64,000 nucleotides of DNA, taken from NCBI RefSeq assembly GCF_017874475.1, contig NZ_JAGGLO010000001.1:186001-250000 (forward strand), read 5' to 3'. The DNA comes from Anaerococcus degeneri (GTDB taxonomy: Bacteria > Bacillota > Clostridia > Tissierellales > Peptoniphilaceae). The notes beneath the pieces are model-generated. The model was not told the origin of the DNA. It searched no databases and worked only from the letters and a program-made list of their open reading frames with translations. This document shows positions 20,408-27,882 of this stretch, in pieces; position 1 is the first letter of the stretch; every line of letters starts with the position of its first letter. The translations under genes were made by a program, and so were the position numbers.

Positions 20408-21518
20408 ATGAGAGAAATATTTGAACTAAAAGAAGAAATCAAAAACCTCGAAGAAACTTTAAACCTAGTCGGAGATAGTCTTTGACCCGGCTAGGCTAAA
20501 AGAAGAAATAGGTGGCCTACAAAAGAAATCAATGAGCCCAGATTTTTGGGATGATTCTGACAAGGCCCAAAATGTCATGGCGACTCTTTCTGATAAGAAA
20601 GAAGACTTAAAAGCCTACACAGACATAGAAGAAGCTATCAAAGATAATAAAGATTTGATAGAATTGGTGGAATTAAGCGATGATGAAGAGCAATCCATCC
20701 TAGAAGAGGTTGATTCTAACCTTAAAAAAATCAAAAAAGACCTGGCGAGCCTAAAACTTAAGACCCAATTAAATGGAGAATACGACAAAAACAATGCCTA
20801 CCTTTCCATAAATGCAGGTGCAGGTGGTCTTGAGGCGACAGACTGGGCAGACATGCTCTTTAGGATGTACACCAGATATTGCGAAAAAAGGGGCTTTAAG
20901 GTTGAGGTTAAGGATTTAAACAACGAGGAAGCAGGCGGTATTAAGTCTGCCACCATCCATGTAAAGGGTCCTTATGCCTATGGCTATCTAAAGGGAGAAA
21001 AAGGCGTTCACAGACTTGTGAGAATATCGCCATTTGACAGCCAATCTAGGCGTCACACTTCTTTTTCTTCAGTAGATATATTTCCTGAATTAGACGAGGA
21101 TACGACTGTAGAAATCGATCCATCAGATTTAAGGATTGATACCTACAGGGCAAGTGGGGCAGGCGGTCAGCACGTAAATAAGACTGACTCTGCAGTTAGG
21201 ATAACCCACATTCCAACGGGAGTAGTTGCCACAAGCCAGGCTGAAAGAAGCCAGATGCAAAATAGGGAAACAGCGATGAACCTCCTTATTTCAAAACTAA
21301 TTCGGATAAAAGAAGAAGAGAAAAAAGAAAAAATAGAAGACATCCAAGGCAAATATTCGCAAATTGCCTGGGGTAGCCAGATAAGGTCTTATGTTTTCCA
21401 ACCTTACACCATGGTCAAAGACCACAGGACAAATTATGAGATGGGAAATGTAGAAGCAGTGATGGATGGGGACATCCAGGGATTTATAGACGCTTATCTA
21501 GCAAAAAATGAAAATTAA
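20408..21518 (+). CDS. prfB: Peptide chain release factor 2, with programmed +1 frameshift
   Basis: The ATG at 20408 opens a 25-codon segment ending at CTT TGA (TGA 20483-20485). Shifting +1 at CTT, skipping T20483, gives LDPARLKEE and then the rest of RF2 in one frame to 21518: 369 residues in all. The slippery CTTTGAC is the usual RF2 autoregulatory site, with GGAG 5 bases before it as a weak internal Shine-Dalgarno. The rest has the codon-reading SPF motif (RISPFDSQSRR) and the GGQ tripeptide (GAGGQHVNKTD). RF2 terminates at UGA and UAA. It directly follows secA. Confidence 0.97.
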
Positions 21519-21520
21519 TA

Positions 21521-21545
21521 GGGAAGCATTAGCTTCCCCTTTTTT
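21521..21545 (+). terminator. Rho-independent terminator after prfB
   Basis: Stem GGGAAGC / GCTTCCC, loop ATTA, T run. Confidence 0.92.
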
Positions 21546-21563
21546 GGATAAAAAGGAGAAATT

Positions 21564-22649
21564 ATGGGAGATATAATTTTAACAGGTGACAGGCCAACAG
21601 GTAGACTTCACCTTGGCCATTATGTTGGTAGTCTACGAAATAGGGTAAAGATGCAAAATGAAGGTGGTTATGACAAGATGTACGTCATGATTGCAGACAG
21701 CCAGGCCCTTACAGATAATTTTGATAATCCGGATAAGATCCGTGAAAACCTTATCGAAGTTGCTCTTGATTACCTAAGTGTGGGCATTGACCCAGAAAAA
21801 GTAAGCATCTTTGTCCAATCACAAGTGGCAGAACTTACTGAACTTACCTTTTATTTTCTAAACTTAGTTACACTTTCAAGACTTGAAAGAAACCCAACTG
21901 TTAAATCAGAAATAAAACTAAGGAACTTTGAAACTAGCCTTCCAGCAGGATTTTTGATATATCCTGTAAGCCAGGCTGCGGATATTTTGCTCTTTGATGC
22001 CAATTTAGTTCCAGCAGGTGAAGACCAGGAGCCAATGTTAGAGCAAGCCAGGGAACTTGCCAGAAGCTTTAATAATATCTACGGGGAAATTTTTGTAGAA
22101 CCAAAGGCAGTTTTACCAGAATCAAAAATGGCTCGCCGTATGCCAGGAATTGATGGGGCTGCTAAGATGAGTAAGTCTTTAGGAAATGCGATTTATCTTG
22201 CAGATGATAAGAAAACTGTCAAGAAAAAAGTCATGTCCATGTACACAGACCCAGACCACATTAATATTGACGATCCAGGCAAGGTGGAGGGAAATATTGT
22301 CTTTTCCTACCTAGATGTATTTTCAAATGACAGCCATTTTGAAAAATATTTACCTGAATACAAAAACCTTGACGAACTAAAGGCCCACTACCAAAGGGGA
22401 GGGCTTGGTGATGTTAAGTGCAAGAAGTTTTTAATCAAGGTCCTAGAAGAGGAATTAGAACCAATTAGGGCAAGGCGTGCCGAGTATGAAAAAGATATAG
22501 AAAAAGTCTTTGAAATCCTAAAGAAAGGCACAGCTGATGCCAGGGTCCAAGGAGCTAAGAAAATCGAAGAGGTCAAGGCTGCCATGGGAATTGATTATTT
22601 TGAAGATGACCTTCTTATAAAAGAAATCCAAGAAAAATATAGGGGCTAG
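21564..22649 (+). CDS. trpS: Tryptophanyl-tRNA synthetase
   Basis: Class Ic synthetase charging tRNA-Trp. It opens with ILTGDRPTGRLHLGHYVGSL, the HIGH-like ATP motif, and has AAKMSKSLGNA (KMSKS) near 200. Length 361 is slightly above the usual 330 or so. It sits between a terminator and the transporter gene (2 bases after its stop). I found no T-box leader in front of it. The start has GGAGAA 5 bases upstream. Confidence 0.95.
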   Translation: MGDIILTGDRPTGRLHLGHYVGSLRNRVKMQNEGGYDKMYVMIADSQALTDNFDNPDKIRENLIEVALDYLSVGIDPEKVSIFVQSQVAELTELTFYFLNLVTLSRLERNPTVKSEIKLRNFETSLPAGFLIYPVSQAADILLFDANLVPAGEDQEPMLEQARELARSFNNIYGEIFVEPKAVLPESKMARRMPGIDGAAKMSKSLGNAIYLADDKKTVKKKVMSMYTDPDHINIDDPGKVEGNIVFSYLDVFSNDSHFEKYLPEYKNLDELKAHYQRGGLGDVKCKKFLIKVLEEELEPIRARRAEYEKDIEKVFEILKKGTADARVQGAKKIEEVKAAMGIDYFEDDLLIKEIQEKYRG

Positions 22650-22651
22650 TC

Positions 22652-23950
22652 ATGAAGCTCCCTAAGACAAAATCCAAAACTATCTTTGTCCTATCAGCCA
22701 CAGGTTCTGCGGTTGGTATGGCAAATGTTTGGGGTTTTCCTTATAAGTTTCACAAGGGTGGGCTATTTTTCTTGATTTTCTACCTGATTTTCATCTCGCT
22801 TTTTTCCTACGTTGGCTTATCAAGCGAATTTGCAATCGGAAGGATGGGCAAGGGATCAGTTGTAAATTCTTATGAAAAAGCTATAAAAACCTCCCGTCCA
22901 AGCTCAAAAATAGCAAAAATTTACGGCTATTTTCCGCTTTTAATTTCTCTAATTATTGCGGTTGGCTATACGATAATCGTTTCCTATGTGGCCAAGGCCT
23001 TGGTGGATACCATAAATGGAAGGCTTTTGATTACCCCACCATCAGTTTGGTTTGAAGACTTTTCTTCAAGGTCCTTCGCCGTTATGGAAGTCCATCTATT
23101 GATAATTGTCATGGTAATTTTAATAAGTCTTGGTGGCTTTAAGTCGGTTCAAAAAATAAACTCGGTTTTGATGCCATCTATGATTGTAATTTACCTTATA
23201 GTTTTAATCAAGATGTTAACGCTTCCAAACATAGGGGAAGGCTATAGGCTGCTTTTTAGGTTTGACTTAAAAGATTGTAACATAGGCACAGTAATTTCTG
23301 CCATGGGAGATGCTCTCTTTGCCCTTTCTATTACGGGTTTTGGAATGATTTTTGTGGGACGAATGCTTGCTGATAATCACGATATAGTGACAAACTCTGG
23401 ACTTACAGGCCTTTTTGATACCATAGTTGCTCTTTTGTCAGCCTTTATAATTGTGCCAGCAATTGCAGTTTTTTCTATGGGCCACGCTGAGGGACCTGCC
23501 CTAATTTTCCACATCCTGCCTAGTATTTTTAATTCTATGAGGATAGGAAGTGGCTTTGCAATTTTATTTTACATGGCAATAATAATGGCGGGATTGACTT
23601 CACTTCAAACAATATTCGAATCGATTTCCCATACCCTAAACCAGGAATTTAAAATGGATGACAAACAAGCCTTGCTGTTAGTAGGCACTCTTGTCCTAAT
23701 CTTAGGAGTTGACCTTCACCCATTAGCTAGGTGGTCACACTTGATGGATATTACAATCTATTACCTAATCCCACTCGGGGCCATGCTTGGTGCTGTGGTT
23801 TGGTTTTATATTATGGATCCAAAAGTTCTATTAAAAGAGATAAATCTTGGGGCTAAAAAGCAAAAAACTGAAAATTTCATAAAAATTGGAAGATACATTT
23901 ATACACCGCTAGTAATAATAGTTTGTGTAGCAGCGATTCTTTTCCATTAA
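22652..23950 (+). CDS. Sodium-dependent NSS/SNF-family transporter (first of tandem pair)
   Basis: The 432-residue membrane protein has the LeuT-fold sodium-binding helix TGSAVGMANVWGFPYKFHKGG at its N terminus, which is diagnostic of bacterial neurotransmitter:sodium symporters. About eleven helices fit the family. It follows trpS by 2 bases, so tryptophan or another aromatic amino acid is a possible substrate; this is inference from gene order. The next gene is a paralog with about half the residues alike, so the two are a tandem duplication. Confidence 0.9.
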   Translation: MKLPKTKSKTIFVLSATGSAVGMANVWGFPYKFHKGGLFFLIFYLIFISLFSYVGLSSEFAIGRMGKGSVVNSYEKAIKTSRPSSKIAKIYGYFPLLISLIIAVGYTIIVSYVAKALVDTINGRLLITPPSVWFEDFSSRSFAVMEVHLLIIVMVILISLGGFKSVQKINSVLMPSMIVIYLIVLIKMLTLPNIGEGYRLLFRFDLKDCNIGTVISAMGDALFALSITGFGMIFVGRMLADNHDIVTNSGLTGLFDTIVALLSAFIIVPAIAVFSMGHAEGPALIFHILPSIFNSMRIGSGFAILFYMAIIMAGLTSLQTIFESISHTLNQEFKMDDKQALLLVGTLVLILGVDLHPLARWSHLMDITIYYLIPLGAMLGAVVWFYIMDPKVLLKEINLGAKKQKTENFIKIGRYIYTPLVIIVCVAAILFH

Positions 23951-23956
23951 TTTTTA

Positions 23957-24031
23957 CTCCTACAGAGATTTTTCGCTAGAAACTTTCTAAGTTTTTAGGT
24001 AGATTTCAAATCTTTGTAGGAGAATTTTTTT
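23957..24031 (+). terminator. Long hairpin between tandem NSS transporters, terminator-like
   Basis: Arms CTCCTACAGAGATTT (23957-23971) and AAATCTTTGTAGGAG (24008-24022) pair over 15 positions with one G-U, enclosing a smaller AAACTT / AAGTTT hairpin, with seven T just after. The length and inner hairpin are unusual for a simple terminator. Confidence 0.7.
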
Positions 24032-24127
24032 CTTGAATTATTTTCAAAATGGGTTATAATTAGACTATGCTTTAAAGTGATATACCGACAAAGAAAATAA
24101 ATTTTTATATAAATAAAGGAGAAAGAA

Positions 24128-25432
24128 ATGAATAAGTTTAGTTCGAAATTAGGATTTATCCTCACGGCAGTCGGGTCGGCCGTTGGCATGGCCAACGTGT
24201 GGGGCTTTCCATATAAGTTTCAAAAGGGAGGCCTGATTTTTCTTATAGCCTACATATTTTTTGTAAGTGTTTTTTCTTATTGTGGACTTGCAAGTGAGTT
24301 TGCAGTTGGAAGATATGCTCAAACAGGCACACTCGGTGCCTACAACAAGGCCTTCAAAAGCCGCAAGGAAGACACAGTTTTAGGTAAGTTTATTGGTTAC
24401 ATCCCATTAATAGGATCTTTGCTAATAGCTATTGGCTATGCAGTTATTGTAGCCTACGTTCTAAAGGCCTTAGTTGATTCCTTATCAGGATTTTTATTAA
24501 CTACTGACACTACATCTTATTTTGATAGTTTTTCCTTAAAACCATTCTCAGTAGTGCCATACCACTTTTTTATAATTGCAATTACATTGCTTTCATGTAT
24601 AGGCGGAGCATCTACCATTGAAAAATCAAACAAAATTATGATGCCAGCCTTCTTTGTACTTTTTGTAATCCTAGCAATAAGGATATTTACACTTCCAAAT
24701 GCTATTGAAGGATACAAATACATGTTTAGGTTTGATAAAGAAATGCTATCTTGGGGAACAATTCTCCAGGCTATGGGCCAGGCATTTTTCTCCCTATCTG
24801 TAACAGGATCGGGCATGCTAGTAGTAGGAGCTTATCTTTCTGACGATGAAGATATAGTTTCATCTTCAAAAATGACAGGATTTCTTGATACAGTTGCAGC
24901 CATGCTTGCGTCTTTTGTAATAATTCCAGCAATTATTGTTTATAGTATGGACCAAGCAGGTGGACCTGGATTATTATTCCAAGTCCTACCTACAATCCTT
25001 CAAGATATGGCCTTTGGTAGGATTTTTGCTATTATTTTATACGTAGCAGTAGTATTCGGCGGTATATCATCCCTACAAAATATGTTTGAAGTAGTAGCAG
25101 AATCCCTTATGCAAAGGCATCCAAAATTAAAACGTAATTTGGTTCTAGTTTTAATCGGAATAGTAGTTTTTGCAATAGGTGTGAATATGGAAATGATTAG
25201 CCAGTGGGGGCCATTTATGGACATCATCTCAATCTACGTAATCCCAATAGGGGCAATGATTGGGGCTGTCACCTGGTTCTGGATTTTGAAAAAAGACCAA
25301 TTACTCGGTGCAATCAACCTTGGTTCAAAGAAAGTCTACGGCGATACCTGGTACAATATAGGAAAATTCCTATATGTACCCCTAGCAGTTATTTTATGTT
25401 TAATCGCAGTAATATTTAGAATATCATTTTAA
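24128..25432 (+). CDS. Sodium-dependent NSS/SNF-family transporter (second of tandem pair)
   Basis: The 434-residue protein has the same N-terminal VGSAVGMANVWGFPYKFQKGG signature and the DIVSSSKMTGFLDT region matching DIVTNSGLTGLFDT of its upstream neighbour. It has its own ribosome site (AAAGGAGAAAG) and lies behind the long hairpin, so it is probably transcribed separately. Its substrate is probably an amino acid imported with sodium. The sequences have diverged widely, so the duplication is old. Confidence 0.9.
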   Translation: MNKFSSKLGFILTAVGSAVGMANVWGFPYKFQKGGLIFLIAYIFFVSVFSYCGLASEFAVGRYAQTGTLGAYNKAFKSRKEDTVLGKFIGYIPLIGSLLIAIGYAVIVAYVLKALVDSLSGFLLTTDTTSYFDSFSLKPFSVVPYHFFIIAITLLSCIGGASTIEKSNKIMMPAFFVLFVILAIRIFTLPNAIEGYKYMFRFDKEMLSWGTILQAMGQAFFSLSVTGSGMLVVGAYLSDDEDIVSSSKMTGFLDTVAAMLASFVIIPAIIVYSMDQAGGPGLLFQVLPTILQDMAFGRIFAIILYVAVVFGGISSLQNMFEVVAESLMQRHPKLKRNLVLVLIGIVVFAIGVNMEMISQWGPFMDIISIYVIPIGAMIGAVTWFWILKKDQLLGAINLGSKKVYGDTWYNIGKFLYVPLAVILCLIAVIFRISF

Positions 25433-25439
25433 TCAAAAA

Positions 25440-25457
25440 AGCGGGTCTAAGACTCGC
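25440..25457 (+). terminator. Rho-independent terminator after second NSS transporter
   Basis: Stem GCGGGTC / GACTCGC (one G-T), loop TAA, followed by TTTT. Confidence 0.8.
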
Positions 25458-25602
25458 TTTTCTTATGTTTTAGATCTTATAAAGTTATTTTTATTTATGG
25501 TATAGTTACTAGAGATAGTATATAAATAAGCATAAATGATTTGAAATATATTCAGATTCGTATTACGATTTATATTTATGATTTTTATGAATAGGAAAAG
25601 GT

Positions 25603-26256
25603 ATGAAAAGAATACTTATAATTGAAGATGATAAAAATTTAAATAAAGGGCTTTCGATAGCTTTAAATAAAAATTATGAGGTTTTCTCTATAAGCACTGT
25701 TAGTGAAGCTAAATCTTTTATTTCTAGTGTTGATTTGATTCTACTTGATATGAACTTACCAGATGGCGATGGACTTGAAATAATAAAATTAACGAGAAAA
25801 ACTTCATCAATTCCTATTATAGTTTTATCAGCCATTGATCTAGAAGCATATATAATTTCTGCCATAAATTTAGGTGCAGACGACTATTTGACTAAACCTT
25901 TTTCTCTGGGAATCTTAGAAGCCAAGATAAAGAGAGCTTTTGAAAAAATAGGTCTTAGCGATTTAAATATTTATAATAAAGATGGTTTAGATTTTAATTT
26001 TAATGAAAATACTTTCTTTGTAGATAATAAAAACATAGATTTCACTAGGACAGAGACAAAAATTTTATACTACCTGATAAAAAACAAGTCTCAAGTTATT
26101 ACTAAAGAATTGCTATTTGATTTTGTTTGGGGAATAGATGATGAATTTATTGATCAAAACACTCTTAGTGTCAACATTTCTAGAATAAGAAATAAATTAA
26201 AACCTTATGACCCAATAGAAACAGTATTTGGAGTTGGATATAAATGGAAATTTTAA
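25603..26256 (+). CDS. OmpR-family response regulator of the antimicrobial-type ABC exporter module
   Basis: Receiver domain with EDDKN near the start, phospho-acceptor in LILLDMNLPDGDG, Ser in IVLSAIDL and Lys in YLTKPFSLG. The C-terminal winged helix has FTRTETKILYYLI and VFGVGYKWKF. Length 217 is normal. The kinase start overlaps the stop by 13 bases. Expected to activate the ABC exporter 0.9 kb downstream, whose promoter carries repeats that could be its binding sites. It has no close protein-level tie to the regulator at 6649. Confidence 0.93.
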   Translation: MKRILIIEDDKNLNKGLSIALNKNYEVFSISTVSEAKSFISSVDLILLDMNLPDGDGLEIIKLTRKTSSIPIIVLSAIDLEAYIISAINLGADDYLTKPFSLGILEAKIKRAFEKIGLSDLNIYNKDGLDFNFNENTFFVDNKNIDFTRTETKILYYLIKNKSQVITKELLFDFVWGIDDEFIDQNTLSVNISRIRNKLKPYDPIETVFGVGYKWKF

Positions 26257-27116
26257 TAGGTATTCTAGTAATTTTAATTGGAATTCTTTTATATAAATAT
26301 ATTGTCTTGAGAAGTGAAATGAGTGAGCTCTCAGACTATATTGATAAGGCTTTGGATGGAAATTTAGAAATTACAGAATTTGATGAAAAGGAACTTTCTA
26401 AAATAAAATCAAAACTTGTTAAATTCTTATACGCAAACCAAGTAAAAGAAGCAAAAATAAATACAGAAAAAAACAAAATAAAAGATTTAATAGCAGATAT
26501 ATCTCATCAAACCAAGACACCAATTACTAATCTTTCTCTATACATCAGTCTTTTAGAAGATGATCCAAAAGATGAGTATATTGAAATTATAAAGTATGAG
26601 CTTAATAAACTAAATTTTTTAATTCAAAATCTAGTAAAATCCTCTAGGCTTGAATCGGATATTATAGGATTACAAAAAAACCAAGCAAATTTAAAAGACC
26701 TAGTAAATGATGTTTTGAAAGAATTTAAAGTTAAATTAGATGAAAAAGACATAAGAATAGATTTAAAAGATGAAGACTTTTTATTCGCTTTAGATGAAAG
26801 ATGGCTTAAAGAAGCTATCCACAATCTAGTAGATAATGCTATAAAATACTCACCAAAGGGATCTACTATTAATATTTCAATTTATAAATCTTACCTAAAC
26901 TATAATCTAGACATAGAAAATGAGTGCAAAGACTTATCAGAAGAAGCTTTGCCAAAGATATTTGAAAGATTTTATAGAGGAAAAAATTCAGTTTCCAAGG
27001 ACGGTTTGGGTTTAGGTCTATATATAGCCAGAGAAATTATAGAAAAACATGGTGGAAATATAAGAGCGTCTTTGGACGAAAATAGAATAAAATTTTCAGT
27101 AGACTTCCCCTTGTGA
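26244..27116 (+). CDS. Sensor histidine kinase with a single N-terminal membrane helix
   Basis: The 290-residue protein starts with one hydrophobic helix (about 3-20), then a short HAMP-like linker, H-box ADISHQTKTPITNL, N-box NLVDNAIKYS and G-box GLGLGLYIA. There is no external sensor domain, which suggests it senses through the exporter, as kinases in ABC-transporter-linked peptide resistance modules do; this is known for such modules but inferred here. It overlaps the regulator gene. A terminator-like hairpin overlaps its last codons. Confidence 0.9.
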   Translation: MEILIGILVILIGILLYKYIVLRSEMSELSDYIDKALDGNLEITEFDEKELSKIKSKLVKFLYANQVKEAKINTEKNKIKDLIADISHQTKTPITNLSLYISLLEDDPKDEYIEIIKYELNKLNFLIQNLVKSSRLESDIIGLQKNQANLKDLVNDVLKEFKVKLDEKDIRIDLKDEDFLFALDERWLKEAIHNLVDNAIKYSPKGSTINISIYKSYLNYNLDIENECKDLSEEALPKIFERFYRGKNSVSKDGLGLGLYIAREIIEKHGGNIRASLDENRIKFSVDFPL

Positions 27117-27128
27117 GAAGTCTTTTTT
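27104..27128 (+). terminator. Terminator-like hairpin overlapping the kinase stop codon
   Basis: Stem AGACTTC / GAAGTCT spanning the end of the kinase gene, followed by TTTTTT. It separates the regulator-kinase unit from the exporter operon, which then has its own promoter. Confidence 0.75.
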
Positions 27129-27137
27129 CTTACAAAA

Positions 27138-27183
27138 TTGTAAGAAGTCTTGTAAGTATTTTGTAAGATATGAATGTTATATT
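27138..27183 (+). promoter_or_regulatory. Exporter promoter with three TTGTAAG repeats (probable regulator sites)
   Basis: TTGTAAG occurs at 27138-27144, 27150-27156 and 27161-27167, spaced 12 and 11 bases, roughly one helix turn, as OmpR-family sites often are. An inverted CTTACAA at 27129-27135 forms a palindrome with the first repeat. A -10 (TATATT, 27178-27183) follows; the last repeat lies near the -35 region. This fits activation by the neighbouring regulator. Confidence 0.65.
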
Positions 27184-27204
27184 AAATGTAAAGAGGTGAT
27201 AGAT

Positions 27205-27882
27205 ATGTTAAAAGTAGAAAATTTAAAAAGATATTATAAAACAAATGACGTGGAAGTAAGAGCTCTTGACGGAGTATCTTTCGATGTAGAAAAAGGAGAA
27301 TTTATTTCCATAATTGGAGCAAGCGGTTCTGGTAAATCAACCCTGTTACATTTACTAGGGGGACTTGATTATCCTACAAGTGGAAAAGTTTTAATTGATG
27401 GTGCGGATATTTATGCTTTAAAAGATGATGAGAGAACCATTTTTAGGAGAAGAAATATTGGTTTTGTATTTCAATCATATAACCTTTTGCCCATGCTAAA
27501 TGTATATGAGAATATAATTATTCCCTTTGGTCTTGATGGGGACAAGGTAGATGAAAAATATGTTAAGTCTGTGATAGACATTCTTGAGATAAGCGATCAA
27601 AAAAATAAAATGCCCAACGAATTATCTGGTGGACAACAACAAAGAGTTGCCATAGCAAGAGCCTTGGTTACAAAACCATCTATAATTCTAGCTGACGAAC
27701 CTACAGGAAATTTGGACTCAAAATCATCTTCCCAAGTTGTTTATCTACTAAAAAAGATTAATAAAGAGCTTGGAAATACTATTCTTATGATCACTCACGA
27801 TGATGCGGTAGCTCAAGCCGCAGAAAGAACTTTAAGGATAGAAGATGGAAGGCTGGTGGAAAAAAATGAAAGTCAAAAATAA
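27205..27882 (+). CDS. ABC exporter ATP-binding protein (MacB/LolD type)
   Basis: I choose ATG 27205, as AGAGG lies 8 bases upstream; GTG 27196 would overlap that site. The 225-residue ATPase has Walker A GASGSGKST, signature LSGGQQQR, Walker B IILADEPTGNLD and H-loop THD. The family (MacB/LolD/FtsE-like) works with FtsX-domain permeases, encoded next and overlapping by 17 bases. It powers export of peptides or lipids, or removal of antimicrobial peptides, in ABC modules linked to two-component systems. Confidence 0.94.
   Translation: MLKVENLKRYYKTNDVEVRALDGVSFDVEKGEFISIIGASGSGKSTLLHLLGGLDYPTSGKVLIDGADIYALKDDERTIFRRRNIGFVFQSYNLLPMLNVYENIIIPFGLDGDKVDEKYVKSVIDILEISDQKNKMPNELSGGQQQRVAIARALVTKPSIILADEPTGNLDSKSSSQVVYLLKKINKELGNTILMITHDDAVAQAAERTLRIEDGRLVEKNESQK

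Noticed and set aside
21546-21563. T-box leader before trpS
   Set aside because: Only 18 bases separate the prfB terminator from the trpS start and there is no AGGUGG-type core.
25559-25569. Palindrome TCGTATTACGA before the response regulator gene at 25603
   Set aside because: Only five-base arms, single occurrence, no matching site at the exporter promoter; too weak to call an operator.
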